DNA of 64,000 bases from Ruegeria sp. Ofav3-42. GTDB lineage: Bacteria > Pseudomonadota > Alphaproteobacteria > Rhodobacterales > Rhodobacteraceae. The stretch spans positions 1 through 64,000 of the forward strand of contig NZ_JAKRGB010000013.1 in the NCBI RefSeq assembly GCF_022347725.1, given 5' to 3'. The translations under genes were made by a program, and so were the position numbers. How positions within the stretch are numbered: the stretch's first letter is position 1; each line of letters starts with the position of its first letter. This document shows positions 1-7,759 of the stretch, piece by piece. Below the pieces are notes generated by a model, which saw only the letters and a list, made by a program, of their open reading frames with translations, ran no database searches and was not told where the DNA came from.

Positions 1-66
1 GCGTTGGGCAACCTAACGCCAATGGAATTTGCAGAGAAAATGAACATGGACAAACTGGCCGCGTAA
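1..66 (+). CDS. IS3-family transposase OrfB, C-terminal end (partial)
   Basis: The window opens inside a reading frame that gives LGNLTPMEFAEK followed by a short tail and TAA. This is the usual C-terminus of the IS3-family DDE transposase/integrase OrfB, where the residues N-L-T-P-x-E/Q-F/Y close the protein. Only 21 residues are visible, so activity cannot be judged. The call rests on recalled family similarity and on the IS3-like right end found about 60 bp downstream. Confidence 0.7.
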   Translation, partial: ALGNLTPMEFAEKMNMDKLAA

Positions 67-126
67 GGCCATCAAACCGAACCCAAGGACTCTCCGAAGG
101 TTGGAGGAAACTTGGGGCTCAGGTCA
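1..126 (+). mobile_element. Right end of an IS3-like insertion sequence
   Basis: About 60 bp after the transposase stop the sequence GGAAACTTGGGGCTCAGGTCA ends at 126. Read from the outside it starts TGACCTGAGCCCC, and TGA...TCA termini are typical of IS3 elements. The left end and the target duplication lie outside the window, so the boundary is an inference from terminal sequence style only. Confidence 0.5.
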
Positions 127-223
127 GTCGGAAATCGCTACCATCCGCGTTATCCACCGCGAACTGATAAAACGCGGACAAAGTTTCCGTTCGCCACGAG
201 CAAACCAATGACTACTGTCGCGC

Positions 224-670
224 CTAAAGTGCCAAGTCGAACTTGTGCTGTTCCAAAACAAATAGCGATTGATACTGGAGCACATTTCCGTCTTCGGCGA
301 AAAGCCTCTGGCTCAAGTCCTGAAACTCTTCCATGTCAGCCAAGTTCATCATGACAACGGTGTCCGTTTCGCCTGAGACTGAATAGATTTGAGAGATCGC
401 TGCTTCCGTTTTCATGTCGGCCAGCCATTGCTTTCGTGCGGTAACACCGTGATCAGCCAGTTTGACAGTGACAATCGCCTTGAGAGGTCGATCCATTTTC
501 TTGGGATCAGTGAGAGCGATCACACCTGTGATGACACCCTTTTCCTTGAGTTGACGAACACGCCGAAGACAGCTTGACGGTGCCAGACCAACGAGATCGG
601 CAAGATCGTTGTTCGCGATAGATGCGTCCTTCTGGAGCTGGCTAAGTATCTTGCGGTCTATACGATCCAT
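224..670 (-). CDS. Lrp/AsnC-family transcriptional regulator
   Basis: The 148-residue product has an N-terminal winged HTH (MDRIDRKILSQLQKDASIAN..., then LAPSSCLRRVRQLKEKGVI as the recognition part) and a C-terminal RAM/AsnC ligand-binding domain with the effector-loop motif VSGETDTVVMM. Length is normal for the family. I start at the ATG at 670 because MDRIDRKIL is the standard Lrp start; an in-frame ATG 11 codons upstream adds non-family residues. It is divergent from a threonine aldolase gene, so it probably senses an amino acid (threonine/glycine or similar) and controls that gene. This is inference from context. Confidence 0.9.
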   Translation of the reverse strand: MDRIDRKILSQLQKDASIANNDLADLVGLAPSSCLRRVRQLKEKGVITGVIALTDPKKMDRPLKAIVTVKLADHGVTARKQWLADMKTEAAISQIYSVSGETDTVVMMNLADMEEFQDLSQRLFAEDGNVLQYQSLFVLEQHKFDLAL

Positions 671-790
671 GGTCGCTTGCTCATTTATTGCATGCAATTG
701 CAATCAGATTGCAAAACTTCGCAAACTTCAATCACCTATTTCATAGGCTATCGGGCAGTTTGAGTTCAAATCAACAAAGGCCCTGACGAT
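671..790. promoter_or_regulatory. Divergent promoter region, lrp-like / ltaE
   Basis: This 120-bp gap separates two divergent genes and contains an A+T-rich stretch with the repeated hexamer-like motif TGCAATTGCA / TTGCAAAACTTCGCAAACTTC around 690-730. It must carry both promoters and is the natural binding region for the Lrp-type regulator. No exact operator is claimed. Confidence 0.45.
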
Positions 791-1825
791 ATGAAACAGA
801 AACTCGAACTAGATTTTAGAAGCGATACAGTCACCAAACCCTGCTTGCGAATGCGCGATGCCATGGCCAAAGCCGAGGTGGGAGATGACTACTACCATGA
901 TGATCCGACGGTTCAGGAACTGGAATGTTTCGCCGCAGATCTCTTTGGAAAAGAAGCAGCACTTTTGACGCCTTCCGGTACTCAATCCAACCTGATTGCA
1001 GTCATGTCTCACTGCCAGCGCGGAGAGGCCTATATCGTGGGGCATCTCTCTCATTCCTATCTGCGCGAGTTGGGAGGTGCGGCCATGATTGCCGGGGTGC
1101 AGCCGCAGGTCGTCCAGAACCAAGGTGATGGCACATTGAAGCTGGAAGACATCAAAGCTTCTCTTTTCCCAGCCTCTATCCTGTTTGCGCCAGTTCGGCT
1201 GATTGCGGTCGAAAACACTATAGACGGCAAGGTTCTACCGCTGGATTATTTGCGCAGTGTTTTGCAGTTAGCGGCAGAACACGATCTGAGAATCCATATG
1301 GACGGCGCCCGCATTTTCAATGCAGCCGCCACGCTAGGCTGTCTAGTTTCGAAAATTGCCAGCTACTGCGACACACTCAGTTTTTGCCTCTCCAAAGGGC
1401 TTGGCGCACCAATTGGCTCAGTCCTTGTCGGGTCTGCGGAGGTGATCGAGAAAGCGCGCAGGCATCGGCAAATGCTGGGCGGCGGAATGCGGCAAGCCGG
1501 GATCATTGCCGCAGCGGGCCTATATGCGATGCAGAACAATGTCTCACGATTAAAGTCTGATCATGCGCGGGCCGCAGAGCTTGCCGCTGCCCTGTCACGT
1601 GTTCCCGGCCTTACCGTTGAAGCGCCGCAAACCAACATGTTGTTCTGCGATGTGGATGCGTCTGTTCAGAGCAAGTTTTCAGGATTTCTGAAAGAAACCG
1701 GGATACGTATCTCCGGCAATTCAAAACGGCAACGTTGGGTCACGCATCTTGGAATTGATGACACGGCTTTGGCCTCCACTGTGAAACTCCTCGCCCAAAT
1801 GCAGGATGTATGCGATGCAAGCTGA
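791..1825 (+). CDS. ltaE: Low-specificity L-threonine aldolase
   Basis: The 344-residue protein is a fold-type I PLP enzyme of the beta-eliminating lyase/threonine aldolase family, cleaving L-threonine (and allo-threonine) to glycine and acetaldehyde in the cytosol. It starts with the family signature DFRSDTVTKP (residues 8-17), has a PSGTQSN cofactor-phosphate loop near 61-67, HMDGARIFNA near 169-178, and the PLP lysine in CLSKGLGAP (Lys202). Length is typical. The start ATG has GACGAT ahead of it, with no strong Shine-Dalgarno. It is followed without a gap by a small gene whose start overlaps its end, so the two are probably co-transcribed and controlled by the divergent Lrp regulator. Confidence 0.92.
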   Translation: MKQKLELDFRSDTVTKPCLRMRDAMAKAEVGDDYYHDDPTVQELECFAADLFGKEAALLTPSGTQSNLIAVMSHCQRGEAYIVGHLSHSYLRELGGAAMIAGVQPQVVQNQGDGTLKLEDIKASLFPASILFAPVRLIAVENTIDGKVLPLDYLRSVLQLAAEHDLRIHMDGARIFNAAATLGCLVSKIASYCDTLSFCLSKGLGAPIGSVLVGSAEVIEKARRHRQMLGGGMRQAGIIAAAGLYAMQNNVSRLKSDHARAAELAAALSRVPGLTVEAPQTNMLFCDVDASVQSKFSGFLKETGIRISGNSKRQRWVTHLGIDDTALASTVKLLAQMQDVCDAS

Positions 1826-2252
1826 ATCACTGGATCATATCCAAGTTAGCGCATGTCGATTGGAGCCGGTCTGGGTAATCCATGTGGAGCTTGGACCGGA
1901 AGATGACGATTGTATCCGGCAGGCTCTATGCGACGAGGTACGCCTAACCTACGGGGATTATGACCATGTGTCCCTTGAAACTGCCATCGGGACACAGTTC
2001 TTTCGAGGCGCAGAAAGCACCGCCAGCGGGCCTATGGAGTCCGCGACGAGCAGACAAGCCCGAGTGCTGTCATTTTCAATTACGAAGGACAGTGACTTGT
2101 TGGATGCTGCAATGAGCGTCATTCATCGTCTTCACTCTTATGAAGAACCGGTGATCTACGTCCAGGATGCATTTGCAAGCCGTTCCCTACCTGAGAAACG
2201 AGAAAACGAAAACAAATGGTGGATGAATACCAAAGGAGCGGCCATTCGTTGA
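1815..2252 (+). CDS. YqfO/NIF3-like PII-fold domain protein
   Basis: The product has about 145 residues. The recognisable part is near the C-terminus, IHRLHSYEEPVIYVQ, which resembles the H-x-Y-E-E-P motif of CutA-like domains and of the YqfO insertion in NIF3 proteins (a PII-like trimeric fold). The N-terminal half matches nothing I know. The start overlaps the end of ltaE; I choose the ATG at 1815 because AGGA lies about 8 bp upstream, though ATG 1806 is in frame. A second HPYETP-type protein (CutA) occurs 3.4 kb downstream. Function unknown; possibly a small-molecule or metal sensor. Confidence 0.6.
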   Translation: MQAESLDHIQVSACRLEPVWVIHVELGPEDDDCIRQALCDEVRLTYGDYDHVSLETAIGTQFFRGAESTASGPMESATSRQARVLSFSITKDSDLLDAAMSVIHRLHSYEEPVIYVQDAFASRSLPEKRENENKWWMNTKGAAIR

Positions 2253-2492
2253 CTGCGCAGCATCTGGTAAAGAGGGCTCGCAGTCAGATTTCGCCGTCGG
2301 CAGCATGAACGATGGCTCCTGTTCCGCCAATGACCGCGGGTTCAACGAAATTGCAAAAGATTAATGGCTTAGCCATGCCCGCTATGACCGGTTCCGCGAT
2401 GCCTGAGCCGCGTCTCTTGCTGCGTGAGCATCAAACCACGAAGAGCCCAAATTGCTGATTTTGCATCTGCGGCGTTGGTGTTAATCAACAGC

Positions 2493-3290
2493 ATGGATTC
2501 AAATTTTCACACATTAGAAAGCCTCGTTTCTGATCTCGTTTCGCTTGGTGTTCAAAAAGGCGACGGGCTCTTTGTACACGGTTCAATGAAGGCGGTTGGT
2601 CCGGTCGTAGGTGGCCCAAGAACAGTCATTGAAGCGCTTCTGCGAGCGGTCGGTGAAACCGGACTGGTCGGAATGCCTGGCTTTTCCGGAGATGCATACT
2701 TTCCGGCTGAAATGGACCGGTCTACACTGAGGCCAGATGAGATCGCCCAAATCGAAGATTCAGTGCTTGGGTTCGACAGCGTGAAGTCGCCGACGTCGGG
2801 CATGGGGGTTATTGCGGAGACATTCATAACTTGGCCAGGAACAAAGCGCAGCGGCCATCCGGCAGTTTCGATCTGTCTTAACGGTCGGGAAGCAAATAAT
2901 TTTCTTGAAGAACACAGTCTAGAATGGGCGACAGGAGAGCAAACCCCTCTTGGAAAGCTCAGAGATCGCGAGTCGATGAAAATCTTGCTCATAGGAGTAG
3001 GCTGGAACCGATGCTCGGCCCTTCATACTGCTGAGACACTTGCGACACACAGGCGGATCAAGACCCGGCGGTTCAAGAAGGGCTCCATAGATGGGTCGTG
3101 GATTGAAACACCTGATGTGGCTGATGACATGAATCGGCTATTTCCAGCAGTGGGTGCGGCGTTGGAAACGCGGGCACTGTTTCATCCAAAGTTTTTGGCA
3201 ACGCCCAATGCAAAATCTGCGACTATCGGGCTCTCGTCGAGTTTGCCTCGGTCTGGATCGACCGTGCAAACGCACAGAGCGGTGAACTAA
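2493..3290 (+). CDS. AAC(3)-family N-acetyltransferase
   Basis: The product belongs to the antibiotic N-acetyltransferase family (aminoglycoside 3-N-acetyltransferase and relatives such as YokD). Near the N-terminus it has the usual LxxLGVxxGDxLxVHxSMKAVG pattern and GGPRTVIEALLRAVG, followed by GLVGMPGFSGD, SGMGVIAETF, RSGHPAVSIC, GEQTPLGKL and LLIGVGWNRCSALHTAE, all in family order. The length of about 265 residues is typical. The frame is open from a GTG at 2424, but family alignment starts near MDSNFHTLESL (2493). It acetylates an amine from acetyl-CoA; whether the substrate is an aminoglycoside cannot be told from sequence. It stands alone on the + strand and is followed by a dispersed repeat. 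Confidence 0.85.
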   Translation: MDSNFHTLESLVSDLVSLGVQKGDGLFVHGSMKAVGPVVGGPRTVIEALLRAVGETGLVGMPGFSGDAYFPAEMDRSTLRPDEIAQIEDSVLGFDSVKSPTSGMGVIAETFITWPGTKRSGHPAVSICLNGREANNFLEEHSLEWATGEQTPLGKLRDRESMKILLIGVGWNRCSALHTAETLATHRRIKTRRFKKGSIDGSWIETPDVADDMNRLFPAVGAALETRALFHPKFLATPNAKSATIGLSSSLPRSGSTVQTHRAVN

Positions 3291-3971
3291 GTTAACTGAG
3301 TTATCGAGGGAACGTGCGCTCGATCCGTGACCTGTAATTTACCCCAAGATCTTCGCTGCGCTGATCCTCAACGACTGGTTTTCCTGCTGCGCGACAGCGT
3401 CCCGACTAGTGCGACTGCAGCGACTTTCATGCGGCGAGCGTGCGCAGCACAAATTCGAGATGGCCGGGTTGGGCTCAAGACAGTCATCCGCTGCGCCAAT
3501 TTTAAGCAGGCGGTTTGAGCCCAATCCGGACCTTAATGGTACGTTGAGGCTTCGCTCGTGCAGCAAGTCGCAAACGGCCCATTTCGGACGTTCAGTTCCT
3601 GGTGGCGAATAGCAGTAGAGCGCAAGCAGCGGCCTTTCACGAGCTTTCTGCATATGTCTGGCTTGGCCGTAGCAAGACAAAAAAACCGTGGCACGTAGTC
3701 ACTTCGGGTGACAACATCATATTCTCATATCTGCCAAAATCTCAGGTACTGCGATGATAGACCGGAGTGCTATGTATGGACCCCTTACTAGTTAAGGTAG
3801 CGTCAGATGTGTTTTCCAAGAAGGCACCAACTGAAGATGAGTTCTATTGCAGACATTCCTGTACCTGGCTGCAATTCTTCCGCATTTGGAGGCGGCGAAG
3901 GTTGGCAACCACAACCGCATTTAGACTATGCTCCACAAAATATGAAAAAGCGGATTGACGGCTAGAAACCT
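3291..3971. other. Gene-free gap with dispersed repeat
   Basis: No reading frame here has protein-like composition. The stretch contains one full copy of the dispersed repeat (3471-3577), preceded at 3410-3450 by similar degenerate text (GCGACTTTCATGCGGCGAGC). The right part (3680-3960) is A+T-richer and probably carries the promoter of the LuxR-type gene. No terminator with a clear T-tract was seen. Confidence 0.5.
3471..3577 (+). repeat. Dispersed intergenic repeat, copy A
   Basis: This is a full copy. It begins GGGCTCAAGACAGTCATCC, reaches GAGCCCAATCCGGACCTT 46 bp later (3517), and ends CAGCAAGTCGCAAACGG. The distance from GAGCCC to the end is 61 bp, the same as in copies B, D, E and F. 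GGGCTC and GAGCCC form an inverted pair. It lies in the gap after the AAC(3)-like gene, in the same orientation as the genes. Confidence 0.8.
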
Positions 3972-4946
3972 ATGACAGAAGCCATTGAATTGTCAGACCA
4001 GAATGCCGCTGTAATGAGTGTTATCACACGCGAAACCGCAGCGTTCCTGCGGCAGGATTTTAATGATTGGGCCGCGTGTTGGGTTCACGACGAGCGTACC
4101 CGAGAGGTCTGTGTATCATCGTCCTTCGGTGCAACGGTTCACGAAGGATGGGATAAGCTCAGTTCTTACATGCGTGAAGTAATTGAAGGTGGTTCAGTCT
4201 GTAACATTTCAAACGTTCAGCGTTCCAACGTCGCTATTACCATTAGCGGTGATTTAGCTCACGTCGTTTTTGATGAAACATCCAAGAACGCCTATGGGAG
4301 GATCGAAAATACGTTTGAAACTCGTGTATTAGAGCGAACTGAAGGCACATGGCGCATCTTATACGCCTCGTTTGTGTTGCGCGGGCATCAATACGTCGAC
4401 GCAAGTAGGCTGGCCGTTGATGCCAAGGGGCAAATTCTGGGAGCACCAACGGAGGCACGATCACATCTTGAGAGGCATCCAGGACTTCAAATCTCAAACA
4501 ACAGGTTGCGTGGCTCAAAACCTGCGTGGGACAAAATCCTCCAAACTGGCTTGAAACAAGCGGCCGAACAGCACGGGTACTTCCAGCATTACAAGTATAT
4601 GACTGAAAGCGGACGGAATTTTCGACTTCCAATCGTTTTCGGGGAAACTGATGAAGGCGGCGTAGCAGTCTGCGTATTGTTTGTGAGAGACGGGCTGACT
4701 TTCGTTGAAACGCAAAACGACGATGATATCGATGAACGATTGAGCATTGCAAAATCTGTCTTTGGACTTTCGGAAGGACAAATGCTTCTGGCGCATCGCA
4801 TTGTAAGTGGTGACAGCTTAACAACTGCTTCGGATACGCTCGGGATCAGCGTGAATACAGCCAGAACACATCTCTCCCGTATCTACACAAAGACGGGGGT
4901 GAACACGCAAACCGCATTGGTTCGAACCTTGCTCAGCGTCGGATGA
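3972..4946 (+). CDS. LuxR-type regulator with N-terminal SnoaL-like domain
   Basis: The 324-residue product has an N-terminal region (about 10-130) resembling the SnoaL/DUF4440 (NTF2-like) fold: FLRQDFNDWAACWVHDERT followed by VHEGWDKLSSYM and VFDETSKN... RILYASFVLRG. A middle region (about 145-235) has PAS-like character, and the C-terminal LuxR/GerE HTH is at about 250-320 (FGLSEGQMLLAHRIVSGDSL, SVNTARTHLSRIYTKTGV). The HTH gives confidence that it binds DNA; the ligand is unknown. The ATG at 3972 is the only sensible start. It is monocistronic, between two copies of the dispersed repeat, so neighbours give no target. Confidence 0.8.
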   Translation: MTEAIELSDQNAAVMSVITRETAAFLRQDFNDWAACWVHDERTREVCVSSSFGATVHEGWDKLSSYMREVIEGGSVCNISNVQRSNVAITISGDLAHVVFDETSKNAYGRIENTFETRVLERTEGTWRILYASFVLRGHQYVDASRLAVDAKGQILGAPTEARSHLERHPGLQISNNRLRGSKPAWDKILQTGLKQAAEQHGYFQHYKYMTESGRNFRLPIVFGETDEGGVAVCVLFVRDGLTFVETQNDDDIDERLSIAKSVFGLSEGQMLLAHRIVSGDSLTTASDTLGISVNTARTHLSRIYTKTGVNTQTALVRTLLSVG

Positions 4947-4991
4947 AGAATTCACTTTACGGACATTCGCCGCGACGCAGATGCCGGTAGA

Positions 4992-5097
4992 TGGCTCGTG
5001 CCGTCATACTCTGCGGTGTGTTCCGACTGACACATCGAGCCCTTACCGGACCTTGATCACACCTCGGTCTTTCGCTCATGCGGCAAGTCGCGAACCG
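4992..5097 (+). repeat. Dispersed intergenic repeat, copy B
   Basis: The left part is TGGCTCGTGCCGTCATACTC, close to the GGGCTC...TCTCTGCGG half of copies A, C and F. GAGCCCTTACCGGACCTT starts at 5037 and the copy closes with CGGCAAGTCGCGAACCG, 61 bp from GAGCCC to the end. The copy follows the LuxR-type gene. Confidence 0.8.
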
Positions 5098-5205
5098 CTG
5101 CAGAAACGGCACGACCAGGTGGCGATACGTTGCAGGAGTAACAATGGTGTCGGAATGGACCCGTGTTAGACTAAGAACTCAGGTTTCGCGTTTGTGAGAT
5201 TGCAG

Positions 5206-5523
5206 ATGATAGTCAAAATTTGGGTCAACTGCCCATCCGAGAAAGTCGCTGACCAGATCGCGGACAGGCTTCTTGAAGAGCGTTTGGTTTCCTCATCGAA
5301 CCGCTACACTGCAACTAGCAGTAAATACCTCTGGAAGGGAAAAATCGTAACCGCGCGGGAGGTCCCACTTCTGCTGAAGACCCGAAAAGAGCTTTTTGGC
5401 GTAGTCGTTGAAGCGATCCGCAGGATGCACCCTTATGAGACGCCCGGTATTCTCTCGATTGATGTTGACCAAGCCAACGGTGAATATCTTGAGTGGATGA
5501 TTGAAAGCACGCGCGAGATCTAA
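5206..5523 (+). CDS. cutA: CutA1-family protein
   Basis: About 105 residues, the normal CutA1 length. It carries MIVKIWVNCPSEKVADQIAD, then VSSSNRYTATSSKYLWKGKIV, VPLLLKTRKELF, and the signature RRMHPYETPGILSIDV ending in GEYLEWM. CutA1 proteins are PII-like trimers linked to divalent-cation tolerance, with the true role unsettled. I choose ATG 5206 over GTG 5194 because family members begin two to five residues before the first beta strand. Monocistronic and flanked by dispersed repeats B and C. Confidence 0.88.
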   Translation: MIVKIWVNCPSEKVADQIADRLLEERLVSSSNRYTATSSKYLWKGKIVTAREVPLLLKTRKELFGVVVEAIRRMHPYETPGILSIDVDQANGEYLEWMIESTREI

Positions 5524-5563
5524 CCAAAGCTCAAACATAACGGCCTATAACCGCTGTATCTTT

Positions 5564-5660
5564 GGGCTCACTACCGACTTTCTCTGCGGCGAGCTCGGGC
5601 AAGCAGATGAGCCCCAAGCCGCCGTCGCTCCCTAAATTGGCTGCTGCGGGTGCATTAGGC
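5564..5660 (+). repeat. Dispersed intergenic repeat, copy C (degenerate)
   Basis: The left half GGGCTCACTACCGACTTTCT matches the left half of A, B and F, and GAGCCCCAAGCCGCCGTCG begins 45 bp later, closest to copy F. The right half decays before the final GCGAACCG motif. It lies directly after cutA. Confidence 0.65.
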
Positions 5661-5787
5661 CGCCTACAACACATTGCAGACCTTGGACCCCAAGTGTCCG
5701 TCAATTGTCTGAGTGAAATGATCGGTTGTCTGCAATGAGCCCAAAGTTACCTTGCTGCCGACTACTCGGACACGCTATGGCGTAGCC

Positions 5788-6411
5788 ATGAAAAAATATG
5801 GCCGAACATTCCATTTGCCAATCTCACCCGGAACAACAAGTGACGACAAAGTCATGTCTTCACTTGATGGTCTTATGGTCGATGATCTCATCATCACAGA
5901 AAAAATGGACGGCGAAAACACGACGATCCATAGCTCTGGAACCCATGCCCGCAGCCCCGACAGTCGCTACCATCCCTCGCGTGACTGGATCAAAGCGTTC
6001 GCAGCGGGTATTTCTCCGCAACTCAAGAATGGAGAGCGCATAGTAGGTGAAAACCTTTATGCAAAACACTCAGTGGCTTACGGTGCGCTGCCGTCCTACT
6101 TCATGGGATTTTCTTGGATCCTTGATGAGCACATCCAACCGTGGGATGACACCCTCCAAAGGTTCGAAGAATTGGGGATTACACCGGTTACGGAAATCTA
6201 TCGCGGCCCATATGCTGAACGGCTTTTCGAAGGCGTCGCCAAGCAATTGGACTTGTCGAAACAAGAAGGTTTTGTTGTTCGCGACGTTTTGGGTTTCAAT
6301 GAAAACGAGATGCCACGTCGTATGGGGAAATATGTGCGTGCCGATCATGTTCAAAGCGAAACACATTGGATGAAATCTGAACTGGTGCGAAACCGATTGG
6401 CAAAAAGCTAA
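5788..6411 (+). CDS. RNA ligase (ATP-dependent, PF09414-like)
   Basis: The 207-residue product belongs to the covalent nucleotidyltransferase superfamily. Motif I is ITEKMDGENTTIH with the adenylated lysine at Lys39 of K-x-D-G. It is followed by a conserved RNA-ligase-family block HARSPDSRYHPSRDW, motif III-like PSYFMGFSWI, motif IV EGFVVRD and motif V KYVRADH. It probably seals RNA ends with ATP; single-domain members of this type act in RNA repair. ATG 5788 is preferred because MKKYGRTFHLPISPG fits family starts; the upstream 12 codons look non-coding. It is monocistronic with no repair partner next to it. Confidence 0.8.
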   Translation: MKKYGRTFHLPISPGTTSDDKVMSSLDGLMVDDLIITEKMDGENTTIHSSGTHARSPDSRYHPSRDWIKAFAAGISPQLKNGERIVGENLYAKHSVAYGALPSYFMGFSWILDEHIQPWDDTLQRFEELGITPVTEIYRGPYAERLFEGVAKQLDLSKQEGFVVRDVLGFNENEMPRRMGKYVRADHVQSETHWMKSELVRNRLAKS

Positions 6412-6493
6412 CGTCGGCTATGTCCGCATAACAGGCCTTCAAACCGTCTGAACCGACCCGATGACCTACTGAAACCGCCAGATGACCGGTTCG

Positions 6494-6554
6494 AGCCCTT
6501 AACAGACCTTCGCTATCCTCTGTTGCTTCGCTCGCGCAGCAAATCGCGAACCGA
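6494..6554 (+). repeat. Dispersed intergenic repeat, copy D (right half)
   Basis: GAGCCCTTAACAGACCTTCG to CAGCAAATCGCGAACCG, exactly 61 bp, sharing CTTCGCTCG with copy A. The usual GGGCTC left half is not recognisable upstream. It lies after the RNA ligase gene. Confidence 0.75.
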
Positions 6555-6693
6555 TCAATGCTGCCGCTCGATATGGAGCGGGGCTGGTTCGTGATATGAT
6601 TGCTCGCACCTGACATACATTGAGGTAAAAGGTTGCCAGATCAGATTTTGGATTTCTAAATGAGTACTTAATAGCGTTCAGGAGAGTTTATTT

Positions 6694-7434
6694 ATGGATC
6701 GAAGGGTGTTCATTAAGGCGATGTGTTTAGGCGTCGTGGGTATTGCCGGTCAGTTTCCATCTTCGGCATTTGCTCAAGAAATCCGCCAAAAACTAAAACG
6801 AGCAAGCAACTCTGTTGGCAAAAGCCGCCGTGTTCGAATTGAGGGCGAAAAAGCTTGGCAATTCACGTTACCCCCAGATGGTCGAGAAAGTGAAATTGCC
6901 GCGGAATCTTCTGGTCGCCAACGCGAAGAGCTCAGAGATTACTCAAGTAGTGCACGCGGAACTGTAATTTATCGACTCCAATTCATGCTTCCTAACATTG
7001 ATGATCCAGATGGGCGGCTGGAAGCCAAGTTTATATTTTTTCAACTTAAGCCACGTGATAAGCGAGGAGTTGGGTTTAACCCCTATCTGACTGTCGAGGT
7101 GCCAAAAAATTATCGGAGTAAAGGTCCTAAAGTAGATTTCGAATTTCGCAATGGAAGAGTTCGTGAGGTTCGCTCAGGCAAACCAGTGATTCCGAACAGA
7201 TGGCACACTCTTGAAGTGATCGTAAAGTGGAGTACCCAGCGTGACGGTTTTGCCGACGTCAAGTTGGATGGCAGATCCATTGCTCGTCATGATGGGTTCA
7301 CTGGTCCAGATATCGGCGACCCACTGCCCAACTTTGGCATCTATCGGTCGCATCTGAACAACGTCAATCCGTCACGATTAGAAACTATCAACTTATGTAT
7401 TCGTAGATATAAAGTGGAGCGTATAGCTAGTTAA
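6694..7434 (+). CDS. Exported polysaccharide-lyase-like protein (heparin lyase I / PF14099-like)
   Basis: The 246-residue product begins with a likely Tat signal: MDRRVFIKAMCLGVVGIAG followed by a cleavage-type PSSAFAQ near residue 28. The mature part looks like a beta-jelly-roll of the heparin-lyase-I type: GTVIYRLQFMLPN, KFIFFQLK, FNPYLTVEVP, then the W-H-T-L-x-V-I-V-K-W strand (RWHTLEVIVKWS), a DG-containing turn, and the usual ending PNFGIYRSHLNN. It is shorter than characterised lyases and I cannot name catalytic residues, so it may bind rather than cleave glycans. The ATG at 6694 has AGGAG 12 bp upstream. Monocistronic. Confidence 0.6.
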   Translation: MDRRVFIKAMCLGVVGIAGQFPSSAFAQEIRQKLKRASNSVGKSRRVRIEGEKAWQFTLPPDGRESEIAAESSGRQREELRDYSSSARGTVIYRLQFMLPNIDDPDGRLEAKFIFFQLKPRDKRGVGFNPYLTVEVPKNYRSKGPKVDFEFRNGRVREVRSGKPVIPNRWHTLEVIVKWSTQRDGFADVKLDGRSIARHDGFTGPDIGDPLPNFGIYRSHLNNVNPSRLETINLCIRRYKVERIAS

Positions 7435-7474
7435 TCCCTTCGGTGGTTCTAGTTAATCCCTTCGGTGGTTCTAG
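7427..7474 (+). repeat. Perfect tandem duplication across the stop codon
   Basis: A 22-bp unit (starting CTAGTTAATCCC and ending CGGTGGTT) occurs twice back to back, 7427-7448 and 7449-7470, followed by a third CTAG. The unit includes the TAA stop of the lyase-like gene, so the duplication leaves the protein unchanged. It looks like a recent slippage or staggered-repair event. Confidence 0.9.
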
Positions 7475-7491
7475 ACGACAGAGGCTAAAAT

Positions 7492-7552
7492 GAGCCCTTA
7501 CCGGCCGTTAGTCGTGCTTTGTGACTTTGCCTATACAGCAAGACGCGAACCG
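7492..7552 (+). repeat. Dispersed intergenic repeat, copy E (right half)
   Basis: GAGCCCTTACCGGCCGTTAG to CAGCAAGACGCGAACCG, again 61 bp. The middle is the most diverged of the copies. It lies in the 325-bp gap between the lyase-like gene and the Mrr-type nuclease gene; the rest of that gap is A+T-rich and probably holds the promoter of the three-gene operon. Confidence 0.7.
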
Positions 7553-7759
7553 CAGGTTCCGGACCTAAAATTCATCGTCACGAACCAAGTTTGTGCACGA
7601 CCATCCGGTCATTTCTTTTACGATTTGTGTGTATATTGTAGGAGGTCCATGCCGGATCAGTAGCACTGGAGAGGGGGAGTCAGGATGAGCGGTTTTCTGG
7701 CATAGGTTGCGCCTAGTTGTTTCGGTCGCTACCATAGCTCAGCTGAGCAATGGATAAGC

